Below are positions 21,082 through 31,172 of a DNA stretch of 64,000 nt, in pieces. The notes under the pieces were generated by a model. That model did no database searches and had not been told where the DNA came from. It saw nothing but the letters and a program-made list of their open reading frames with translations. The stretch lies in NCBI GenBank assembly GCA_947034885.2, contig OX344753.2, forward strand, positions 16,926,001-16,990,000. The letters run 5' to 3'. The DNA comes from Thuidium tamariscinum (Eukaryota > Streptophyta > Bryopsida > Hypnales > Thuidiaceae). Position numbers and translations under genes: made by a program. Positions within the stretch are counted from its first letter, which is position 1; each line of letters opens with the position of its first letter.

Positions 21082-22033
21082 GACCATCCCCACTGCAGCT
21101 CAGGATTTGACTCAAACTGGGTATTTGGCTCGGTCAGCCAACTATCTGTACCCCACCCCACGCAAAATAAGACTCAAAATATGGTCGGGCACGGCCAAAT
21201 TTTCTGGACAGAAGGGAAAATACTGAGTTTTACCCCGGGGACGGAAGGGAATTTGACTGCGCTTTTGACCCTAAAATCAAGGTACAGACCCCACTGACCT
21301 TCCAATTTCAATTTTTTTTTTCCAAAAATGAAATGCTTACAAGCAATTTCATGTATAAAAATGAGACAATTCTTATCTCAAAAAAAGATGAGTTCATAGT
21401 CTCTTTTATCCCACATGGATTGGGATTCCTCCCTCCACCCTAAGTGGATGTAGGGAGTTCCACTTCTCATGGAAACTCATACCTCCCTACATTCACTATG
21501 AAGTGTATGTAGGAAGAAGTGAGTATGCAATGAAGCAAGGCTCCTTATATCCCCATGGGGCAAAAGGAAGTGCTCCAACCCATGTGGGATATATGAAGTC
21601 CAACTAGTTTGAATTAGGAATTCAAATTTTGAATTTTGAAAATTCAAAGTTTTTTTTATTTTTGAAATTCAAAATTTGAATTCCTAATTCAAACTAGTTG
21701 GACTTCATATATCCTACATAGGTTGGAGCACCTCCCTCCATCCCATGGGGATATAAGGAGCCTTCCCCCATTGTGAATTCAAAATATTTTGAGATCTCTT
21801 CAAGGAAAAAGAATGAGACCTTGAAGGAAAAAAAAGCCCAATGTTTTTGGGTTTTAATTCAAGGCAAAACAAACTGAAAAATTGATTAAAAAAAATAAAA
21901 AACATCTTTTAGAGGGTTGCTTGCACTGTTCAGCAAAAGGGTTCTCCAACTCTGGCTAAGATGGGTCATTATCATCTGCCCTGCAAAGGACCTGATTTTG
22001 AGTCAAATTCTGACCCATGTGGTGGGGATGCTC
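21082..22033. mobile_element. PIF/Harbinger-like non-autonomous element (952 bp)
   Basis: Left end GACCATCCCCACTGCAGCTC and right end (reverse complement) GAGCATCCCCACCACATGGG, both running on to an ATTTGACTCAAA block, flanked by TTA at 21079-21081 and 22034-22036. The GAGCATC-type terminus and TTA duplication are typical of Harbinger/Tourist-type MITEs. It carries a nested hairpin (21537-21764) and lies about 560 bp upstream of the SDR start. No transposase is encoded. Confidence 0.7.
21537..21764. repeat. near-perfect hairpin, arms ~105 bp
   Basis: The left arm begins AAGGCTCCTTATATCCCCAT and the right arm is its reverse complement, meeting at an AT-rich loop near 21645-21655. The inner 50 bp of each arm (TATATGAAGTCCAACTAGTT onward) are essentially identical. 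This could be a foldback MITE nested in the Harbinger-like element, or a small-RNA-producing hairpin. Confidence 0.75.
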
Positions 22034-22590
22034 TTAACTGAAGAATTTTCTTCTGTTGCATGGTGGTATTTTTCATGTTCCTCCTTTTGTGTCCTGATAG
22101 GGAACCTTTGGTGTGTAATTCCGGTTGAAATTTCCGGTTGCCAGCAATGTAGTGACGTGTGAGTCCTCACTGCAACCCTTGAAGGTCGTACGTTTCAAAA
22201 AAGTAACATAAAAACATTAAAAATATTACCAAAAGAATTCCTTCAATGATGAAGTTATAGAATCCTCTCAAGGATAATTCCTTGACAGAAGGCCCCAACA
22301 GAAGGCCGCGTTGGTGGAACTGGCTACGAAAGCAACAAGTGTTTTTCCCAAACCAACTACTGTACCTTTTCATGGGAAACGTCCACAGACCTTTCCTCCA
22401 ACGTTGCCAAAAGCAATTCGGTAACAATTTCGAGAAGCAAAACTCGAATTCCTCGATAAATGCTCTCCAGATTTCTCTCCAATCCGCCCAATACATTCGT
22501 CAACTCCACTTTGGGTTTAGCATTTCTGGCGGTGTGGGTTTAGTATTTCTGCTCGCTGCGTTGGGTTGGACGGATTTCAGAAGATTGGCA

Positions 22591-25079
22591 ATGGTGGGAA
22601 CAGCTGAAATGAGGTATTCTTAGTGTGTGAGTTTGTAGTTCAAAACTGGAACCTCACGTGGCGTTGGGTCGGAGTGAGATTTGTGGAATTGCAACAACAG
22701 TTTGATTACAACCGCTTGAATGTCGAAGTGCCACAACAATTGCACAGTTTGATTTGCTGTGGAATTTGCGTGCAGGTGGTGGTCAGCGAACACTGTGGCA
22801 GTCATCACGGGCTCCAACCAAGGCGTGGGGTACGAGATTTCGAAGCAGATTGCACGAAATGGCCTCACTACTGTGATGACAGCGCGGGATGGTAGTCGTG
22901 GAAGAAAGGCAGTGGAGACTTTGAGAAAGGAGGTGGGGTCGGATCGCATTGCTTTTCACCCGCTTGATGTTTCTAGTGAAGAGTCTGCGATGGCCTTCGC
23001 CAAGTGGCTGGAGGAGACGTATGGCGGGGCCGATATTTTGGTAGGGTTTTGATCTATTTTGGAAACGCCAAATGTTGGTATCAATTACTTGTATCAATTT
23101 CTTTTGTCAATTATTTGTGTCAGGTGTTTTTATCAATTTGAAACTATAGTCGAGGATCATTTTTTTTTTTCATTTTTTACAATACGTGGGAGTGTGCTCT
23201 GATACGGAGATCCTTTTGGGTGTTACAAGAGCCAAACCCTCTCGAAATTAATTTTTGTTTCGCTCATACGCAATCATTCAATCACTGGGAGATTTTCCAC
23301 TAGTATTGAAGGGACAGCCGACAACCCTATTTTATGCAAAAATGAGTGGCTATCGCCCAATTTTAACAATCTCACACTTGTTGATTGGAATTGGAAATTT
23401 GATGTTGGTAACAAGAGACGGGATGAACTTTCGAATGATTTCAGTGTCCTCTACCTTAATCAATGATGTCCTATCATCCAATCTGTATTGCGAAGTGGCT
23501 ACTGTGGTGCATGATGAGAGTAGGATTGTGGTAACACATAGAGGTGACATTTCGGTGCAGATAAACAACGCAGGGTATCTGAACAAGGATGAAACTCCAG
23601 AGACAGTGGTGACAACGTTACAGACCAATTACTACGGTGTGAAGAATGTTACGAAAGCAGTACTTCCGATTCTTCGACCCTCACCAGCAGGTGCCCGCGT
23701 CATCATCGTTTCTTCTGAACTGGGCCAACTGCACGTACGCCCTCTTTCTCTCTCTCTCCTCTCCTTCGGTTGTTTTTAATCTTTGTAAACGCTTTTGAAT
23801 GGAGCTCTAGAAGAGTTCGTAGACAGGGATTATATGCCTTGCTAATCTAAACATTAAGGCTGGTGTTTGTTTTGGCTTGTCTGCTTGACTTGTGAGGCGA
23901 CGGTGGTGTGCGCATAGGGGGGTTCATAAAATTAGGCATAACGTTCTAGAAACCCTTGTTGAGTACCGCCGAAATTGGCATGGAAAAGAAATCTTTGACA
24001 CCTGGTTTTGCAAAATTGAGTTCACTTTGAAAAAGCGAGAGCTCTGTTAGGCTATGAGCAATGGTCTTTGCATGTGACAGCATTTCAGAGCTTCTTGGTT
24101 GCTTGATTTCCTCCAACTCTACATAATTCGTAGTCGTCACTGTCCTCAAAAAGGTGTCATGCAACTACTACTCAAGAATGTTATGAGCCTACGAAGCGAG
24201 CGCTATTAAAATTAAGTAGGATTTTCCTTGAAAATCCTTCCTTGATAAATTTCTTGGTTATTTCTTCCTTGAAAATGACAAGAATCAGGAAGAATATCCA
24301 ACAAATGTGATTCGAGCATGAATTGAGTCATCGTAGTTGTGGCAGTGACTGCAACCATAAAACCTTAACATCCTTGAGGAGTTTCTTGAACGCCCCTGGA
24401 AACGGAATCCATTTTTGTTGTAATCTTGAGCTCATACTATCACAGATTGAGGTACCAAAAGATAGAGAGAAGACTAGCTCTGCTGCTTTCTGAAGTGAAT
24501 TTTTAGTCTCTTTTTTCTCGGTTTCCATCTACAATGGAGTCATCTAGTGAATTCTCAGTTTCAACTACGAATCAAAGTATGTTACGTTGTGAAGACACAA
24601 AAATCTGCATAATTTCAATTCTACCTTCACTGTCAGTTGATGTGCGTGTGTGAATTCTCTCTTTACTTCGCCAGGCACTTCAGAACCGTTACAGGAAGGA
24701 GCTTGCCAACCGAGATCAACTCACAGAAGCGAAGGTGGACGAGTTCGTGGAGGCGTTTTTGGAAGAGACGAAGACCGGCAAGGGCCCTGGAGGGTGGACC
24801 AAGGGCGGCTGGTCGCCCAGCTACTGCATCTCCAAGATGGCCGTGAACGGGTACATGAGCGTTCTGGCTCGTGAGCTGAGCTCCAGTCGTGCCGAAGGAC
24901 CGAAAGTGTTTGTCAACAGCTTCACTCCTGGCTACACTCGAACCTCCATGACTGGCGGCCATGGCCATTCGGTGGAAGAAGGGGCCATGACCGGGGTTTG
25001 GCTGGCTCTTCATCCGCCGGAGGGGTACCCGAACGGCAAGTTCTGGGCAGATAAGTGCCGTGGACAGATGTCGTTTTAA
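22591..25079 (+). CDS. short-chain dehydrogenase/reductase (neomenthol-dehydrogenase-like)
   Basis: Four exons: 22591-22613, 22776-23040, 23561-23734, 24675-25079, all GT-AG, joining to a 288-residue protein of normal family length. It is an NAD(P)H-dependent reductase of the SDR family close to plant (+)-neomenthol dehydrogenase/carbonyl reductase; the substrate is unknown. Seen: cofactor motif TGSNQGVG (19-26), NNAG (98-101), the catalytic Ser in VSSELG (147/148) and YCISK (Tyr204, Lys208). The tiny first exon is supported because the splice creates EMRWWSANTVAVITG, a pattern known at the N-terminus of some plant members. The frame is open upstream to 22282, including a hydrophobic stretch (GGVGLVFLLAALGW), so a longer N-terminus (ATG at 22282 or 22372) is possible. 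It probably acts in the cytosol unless that extension is used. Convergent with RPB10. Confidence 0.9.
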
Positions 25080-25131
25080 CGGGGCAATTTCCAATTCCAC
25101 TGCTTCTGTATATACAGAAATGCTCCTCATC

Positions 25132-25600
25132 GTTGTTTGTTCCAAGATTATCGAAGTACGGTTTCATTCTCATTTATTCTTTATTCAACTACAGAGCCTT
25201 CAATCACAGTGATCTTCATGTACTTCGAGCAATTCTGATCCATCTCTTCTCGTCTCATTGTTGTTTGATCCAAGATTATCGAAGTTCGGTTTTAAAATCT
25301 CACTTATTCTATATTCAATCATGATCTTCATGTACTTCCAGCAATTATAATCCATCTCTTCTCGTCTCATTGTTGTTTGATCCAAGATTACCGAAGTTCG
25401 GTTTTAAAATCTCACTTATTCTATATTCAATCATGATCTTCATGTACTTCCAGCAATTCTAATCCATCTCTTCTCGTCTCATCGTTGTTTGATCCAAGAT
25501 TATCGAAGTACGGTTTCATTCTCATTTCTTCTGTATTCAACTACAGAGTATTCAATCATGATCTACATGTACTTCGAGCAATTCTGATCCATCTCTTCTA
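25132..25600 (+). repeat. four tandem units of 112-128 bp after the SDR stop
   Basis: Units begin at the word GTTGTTTG near 25132, 25260, 25372 and 25484. Each contains CCAAGATTATCGAAGT, CGGTTT, TTCATGTACTTC and CAATTCTGATCCATCTCTTC. Units 2 and 3 are nearly identical; units 1 and 4 share the longer CAACTACAGAG version. A worn fifth copy is at about 25890-25985. The array starts 53 bp after the stop codon, so it probably lies in the 3' UTR. Confidence 0.85.
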
Positions 25601-26538
25601 GACAGCGCTTGGGTCTGGTGGAAAGTATTGGAGAATTCTGATAGCACGATGAGTTCGTCGCTGGAATATTTGAATGCAAGATGTTTTGTGCAAATGGTGA
25701 CCTGGGTTTATAGAGATTATTGGGTACTCCGTGACGATGCCCTTCTTTTATGGAAGATGTGGACGCTGAGAGTTGGGTCGATCACAAGGACCCTCGTCTG
25801 AGCTTTGAATGATTGTCACTCTGTTGGACGCTTGTTCTTTATAATATTAGTGCGTTTGGGCAGTTTTTTGTATTGAATACTCTTCATCCGATTGTTTGGT
25901 CCAAGATTATCGACGATTTAAATTCTGTATTCTGCTACAGAATCTTTCATGATCTACATGTACTTTTGAACAATTCTGATCATCCTCTGTGTTCTTCAGT
26001 TGAAGCTGAAGTGCTCGGTCTGAAGGAAAACATCTGAGTATTTTGTACTATTAACATCCTTGGGTTTATACAGATTATTGGCCTTGTGTAGATGCCCTTA
26101 TCCTATGGAGATTCACACGATGATGATGAGAGTTGTAGACAGCATTAGCAAAGGCTTGCAAATTTCACTGTCTTTGTGCAAAGTGTAACACTAAGCAACA
26201 TTTGAGAATTTTTTGGAGTTTTACTAGCTCATTTCCTTCAATTCCCAAACTGAACTGATTTTACAAGTATGGAGTTCAATTATTTCCTCCGGTTTTTACT
26301 TAAAATAGAAAATTTAATAAAAAATTTCAACCATTTTTCGCTGATGTTTTTGAATTGCAACTAGTTTTTTTCCCCAATTCCATAAGTAACTTAAAACTAG
26401 CTGCCAATTCTTCCCGAACATTGACACTGAGGAACTTTAAACTAGCTACTCCATGCTCTTGTTCTATGCTCATATACTAGCTTCCCTCCTACAAAGGCTA
26501 CCCATATTCCATCAGCACAGATCAGCTCTCACCAAAAC
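25601..26538. other. spacer between convergent SDR and RPB10 genes
   Basis: Contains one degenerate copy of the upstream tandem unit and otherwise AT-rich sequence. It presumably holds the 3' ends of both genes. No further exon recognised. Confidence 0.5.
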
Positions 26539-28461
26539 TCAGTTATTGGCGTTTTCATTTCTTTCCAAAGCTGCACAAGCAACGCACAAAGAAAATCAGT
26601 ATCGTTTGCAGAAATGCACACACAGCGGTGAAAGACCTTAACGTCACAACTCCTAGCACATGAAAAATTGAAAAATTGGAGTTTTTGAAAGATTGTGACG
26701 ATCATAACGTGAAATGAATTCATTAGCTATGGGTGGACAATGGAGCTGCATTCCAAATTACACTGGACTAATTTGCACCCATCTCGTCAGATGATACATT
26801 CTTTTGAAAAGTGAAGTCCGGTATCCCTACAAATAGGATCTCACGCAGAATAATAAGAGAAAAATGAAATGGGGGCTCAAGAGTCGACAAGGTGGAGGAG
26901 AACAACCCTTTTCATATATGTTGAACTTCTTACTATCACAATTATACGTGAATTCCAATGAGATAACAGTGTGTGACAGGGAAAGTACAATTTCAAGTTT
27001 TGAATTGAGTGAACAGAGGATGCGATACTAGAGAGGATGAAATTATAGAGAGGTCTGGGTGTTTAAGCAACATCAGCGAAAGAAGAAATAAGAAACGAAT
27101 CAGGCAGATCGAAGCAATCCTTACTGTTATAATTGAGTAGCTTCTCAATGAGATCCACATGGGTCATGAGCATGCGACGGCAGCAGTACCGCACCAGAGC
27201 CAAGGCATCCAGAGCATCTCTGACACACAGAAAAATTAAAGAAAAAAAAAGGTTTTGAGTATTTCATGATCGCAACAAGAAAAACACGTTCACGACTCCA
27301 AAATGCAGAAATCTTGAAAGTGCAGGAGTAAATTTAGGGTTTCATTTGTTCGTACCCCTCTGAATAATCGGCCTGCAAAAGGTCGAGATATGTATCCCAT
27401 TTGTTCCCAATCACCTGCACTAGCCACCAACATCACCATTGTTGTAAAGAATGATCGAATTTTCCAGACTTGTATTTTAGGGTTGCGATTTCGCTAACTG
27501 ATATTGCATATACAAATGCTCTTTTCCAACATCTCATGTTTTTTGAGCGCTAACCTCTCAGATATGATTGAATATCGCTGGAATTGGCTATTGAGCTAGA
27601 AAGTGAGAACGTTCTCAAACGCAGTTCTTCGTAAGTATGACCAGCAGTGGCAATGAATGCACTTCCTCCTGCTCTAACTTTCCTAAAATATAATTTTGAT
27701 AATCCTAAACCCTAAATCTCAAGCTTGTGAACAACTTTTCCTCGGTCCTCTCGTAAGGAGTATTATTAACCACTTTAAGTGATCAGGAGACCCTGTGAGA
27801 ACGGTGGGTATAAAACGTTCTGCTAACCTAATCAATTGTTTCACTCAATTTCATAGTGATATTTTGTGCTCAATTTGAAACCAATGTCGTGAGTGATACC
27901 TTGTTGAAAAGCTACTGAGAATGCACTTCTAATGAGCTACAATGCATCTCCAAACGCAAAGTGTAGAAATCAATTGAAGGTGCTCAGCAAATATGATAGC
28001 AATTAGAACCTAATTTTGTTATCTCATACTCATTTCTGGGTCAATCATGCGAGTGATAGCTCATTGGAAGCTATGACCAAAGCGCTTCTAACGAGTCATT
28101 ACACACTTTCTGATACAAAATACTCAGATCCCTGCAACTGATTGAAATTTTCTGGCTGCGGGAAAAAAGACTTTGCTCTCCCCTGATGCCAATTTAGCGG
28201 AAACTCAGTGAAAAAAACTCATCAGTCATAGAAAACAAGGCCGTGCAACAATCTCGGCATCCGCGAAAAATCTTCACCGGAAACAAAAAAAATTGCTATA
28301 ATAATACAGGACACACACGCACGGTGATCTCTGTATTCTCCTGCTTCGATTGAAGATCAACTCAAAGAGACAAACCCAACGTGAAATCATGTTGTTTATA
28401 ACAGGGGGACTTGAAGAGCGCGTACCTTGCCGCAGGTGAAGCAACGCACGGGAATAATCAT
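26539..28461 (-). CDS. RPB10: RNA polymerase subunit RPB10 (RPABC5)
   Basis: Four exons on the minus strand: 28426-28461, 27356-27414, 27125-27219 and 26539-26570, totalling 222 nt and 73 residues, the normal size. It is the small zinc-binding subunit shared by nuclear RNA polymerases. Exon 1 gives [12 protein letters not shown] with the CxxC zinc pair; exon 3 gives [19 protein letters not shown] with the paired Cys that completes the site. The last exon is only 32 nt: the donor AACA|GTAAGG and acceptor GCTTGTGCAG produce [13 protein letters not shown], matching the NYNTLEK-type plant ending. Without that splice the frame runs on to a stop at about 27063 with an unrelated 20-residue tail. Introns are 1011, 136 and 554 nt. 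It diverges from TAF7 across 474 bp. Confidence 0.95.
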
Positions 28462-28935
28462 CTTGCAGGAACACAAAAGTTATACTTGCCTCAATCCGCT
28501 TTGAAACCTCTCAGCCAACTGAGTGCGGAGCACAGCACTGCAAGAGACAGACAGCGGTAGTTTATGAAATGCTATGTTTTTTGGCGGATAGTCCATATTT
28601 AGGGTTTGGGGTTCAGTCAAGGTATCGAGTCCACGCTGACTAGGGTTCCGTGGAGCGCAAGTGAGACCTTTTACATTTTGATTCACTTGGAGAGGCTTTT
28701 TGATTTTCCCCTTATTTTACTGAAATGGAATGTTTTGCACTTCGAAGAGCGGTGGGCTTCCTTAGAAATTGAAGAACGACATGCCGGACAGCGTTAGTAT
28801 GAATTTTTGTGAGAATGGTTTGGTTTTCTGAAAGGGCTTGAGAGTTTCTGCTCAATTGTAACAAGGCGAAGGCAATGTAATTCGCTTGCAAGGGTTAGGA
28901 GAGTGACTGAAACCCAAATTCGAGTGATTTTGAAG
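28462..28935. promoter_or_regulatory. shared RPB10/TAF7 intergenic promoter region
   Basis: The 474 bp between the two divergent start codons must hold both 5' UTRs and promoters. No clear TATA box is visible. A telo-box lies at 28598-28607 and a TTTTTTGGCGG word just before it (about 28575-28585). A TATA-less bidirectional promoter with a telo-box fits housekeeping genes of the transcription and translation machinery. Confidence 0.6.
28598..28607. promoter_or_regulatory. telo-box (TTTAGGGTTT / AAACCCTAAA)
   Basis: The reverse complement is AAACCCTAAA, a motif common in promoters of plant ribosomal and cell-proliferation genes. Similar words occur in RPB10 introns at about 27335 (TTTAGGGTTT) and 27709 (AAACCCTAAA). 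Confidence 0.6.
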
Positions 28936-31172
28936 ATGGAAGAGCATTTTATTTTGCGAGTGCCGCAATCTGTCGCCGACCGTCTGGAACGAATTTTGAA
29001 TGAAAATCCTGCCAGCGCCAGCGATGAATTTCTCGACCTTGCCTTCCAAGGTCAGCTCCTTCTCATTGCAGCTTCAAGAATTCTGAACCGCCTGAAATTT
29101 CCTTCACACAGCTCAATACAGCTACAATTTGGTCCCTAGAGCATCGCCGTCCTTTTTTATAAGTTCGATTTGGGGGCTTGTTAAATTCGATTTCGGTTTG
29201 TAACACATTCCTCTAGAATATTAGTGCATTTCAGAGTTTTCTTATACTAATTCTACTTCCGAATGGACTGCTATTCTGTTGGAAATTATGCACAGTTGAA
29301 GAGCGAGAAGCTTTTTGCCTTCTTTACATGACACAGCTGCTTTGAAAGACATTGAACTTTATCTAAAGAATTTGTCATCACTAATTTTGACTGTTTAGAT
29401 GCGAGATCGGGGACGTTTACAATAGGAGAGGACCGTTTCAAAGCATCGTTGCTGGATTTGCCTTGCGTCTTGGAATCATACAAGACCTACGACGACAATG
29501 TGCTCATCAAAACAGCAGACATTGGGCAGGTGCATATAGAGATTATGACTGTTTGTGCTTCCTGGCTTTGAGATGTTGTAAGCTTGAACACCGTTTGAGA
29601 TAGAAATTTATGTTTGCGAGTGCTTGTTTAGCTTATTGAGCCCTCAGTTTATTTTATTTTTTGCAGTTTTGAGTAGTTCATATGAGGATCATTTTTTTTC
29701 TGTTCAAATTTCATTTATATTTTGACCAGTTCATGTAATGTTCTTCACTGACTGGTGATTTAATACATACCTTTACCCTGAATTGTATTTTTTTTCGTAG
29801 TTTAACCATATTGACTGATCATATATTGTGCGTACGGGAAGGTCTTGAAAGTCTCACCCAAAGTTGCGTGTGTGTTTTGCAGATGATTATGGTGCAGGAA
29901 GGAGATGCAGCTCCAGAAGGGATAGAATTCAGGCATGGATTGACTCCAGCTATGCGTGATGCCCGACGGCGGCGTTTCCGTCGTGAACCAGATATCAATG
30001 TGAGTTCAAGCCTTTCATAACATCACTTAACCGAATGTTTACTTGTTCAATTTTTTTTTTAAACTAAGCTAATTTTGCCTCAAGATGTCATCAAGGGTTG
30101 AAAATCTGTACCCTGACCTTGTTAATCTGACTGTCTGGGCTCCTCAAAATATAAACCATGACATAGTTTGCACATGTGACAAGTGGGATCCTCTTGTCAA
30201 TGATAGTGTAACCAGTGGTGTATAATCCAGAAAGTAGTTTTAGAGAAGATTATAAAAGAGGTATGGGTGAGCGCACTTGGTGTTCGTTTTGCATATGAAA
30301 CTTATGTTTTGAGAGAACTTAATGTAAAGATATTGAGCTTCTATGATATTTTGTGTGGTTGTTGGGGTACAGCCAGATTTGGTTCAACAAGTGGAGAATG
30401 ATCTGCAAAGTATCATGGCTGGCGGAACTGCTCGTGATGTCGATATCCTTTTGACTCATTCCTTACATATTAAGTAATTGTACGTGCTAGATTTTGTTTG
30501 TTCATGCCAACGGTTTCTCGAAGCCTGTGTTTTACTGGCCTTTCTAATGATCCGTTTTCATAAGTCCGATTGAACTCGAAGCAACACCCTGGCATCTTTA
30601 ATCTAACTGGCTGTGGTCGCAGAAACATTAGAATGACATAGTTCGAAAGCATGCTACAGTCAATGACATTTCTTGGCAATTATGCAAGATATTCCAGACT
30701 GTTGCTCTAGAGGTAACATTTAAGAGATCTGAGTGGCATTGGCAGTGATAAATGACGTACTTTGGATGTGTTATAAGTTTGCTACAGTCGATGATGATGT
30801 GGTGATGGTGAGACTATTTTGTGAGATATTCCAGACTGTTGTTTTTAGAGGTTGTCATGTTAAAGAGGTCCGTGTGATTTTCTGCTTTCTGACTACACTA
30901 GTGTGTGTTTTGAGTCATATTTCAATTCTGAGGAAAGTCTTGCAGTGCTCCTTGATTGATAGCCACATGTTGAGGTTGTGGAGCAAGAGGAAGATGCAAA
31001 CGATGGCGCTGAGGCTGAGAAACCTGCCCCTCGCAGCGCTGCCGCTGCTTCCAAAAAGGCCAAGGCTGGAGGCGACGCCGCAGCTCCTCCTGCGGCTACT
31101 GATGAGCCTGCGGGCGATGGTGATGAGGACATGGATGACCCCATGGAAGAAGAAGAAGACGAGGACGACTAG
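28936..31172 (+). CDS. TAF7: TFIID subunit TAF7
   Basis: Five exons: 28936-29050, 29399-29529, 29883-29999, 30373-30442, 30967-31172 (639 nt, 212 residues). TAF7 is a component of TFIID that helps RNA polymerase II initiation in the nucleus. Seen: the TAFII55 N-terminal domain at about residues 4-145, with FILRVPQSVADRL, ASLLDLPCVLESYKTYDDN, VLIKTADIGQMIMV and HGLTPAMRDARRRRFRREPD; then an Ala/Lys linker and a long Asp/Glu tail (150-212) ending EEEEDEDD. Introns 1-3 are GT-AG; intron 4 starts ATATCCTTTT and ends AC, a U12-type AT-AC intron, and only this splice joins the domain in frame to the acidic tail. The first ATG after upstream stops has a strong context. Divergent partner: RPB10. Confidence 0.95.
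30443..30966 (+). other. U12-type AT-AC intron in TAF7 (524 nt, phase 1)
   Basis: The donor ATATCCTTTT matches the minor-spliceosome consensus in full. The branch-site-like CTCCTTGAT (30948-30956) ends 10 nt before the terminal AC (30965-30966), the spacing typical of U12 introns. Joining G at 30442 to AT at 30967 gives Asp-Val-Asp-Val-Glu-Val-Val-Glu and the acidic tail. GT-AG alternatives using the CTTGCAG at 30939-30945 lead to a stop or leave the acidic frame. Confidence 0.85.

Noticed and set aside
24663..25145. 160-codon minus-strand ORF
   Set aside because: Antisense shadow of the GC-rich last SDR exon, which has clear SDR motifs on the plus strand.
27063..27219. RPB10 exon 3 read through to a stop at about 27063
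   Set aside because: The tail does not match the family, while a good donor and a 32-nt downstream exon restore the plant ending.
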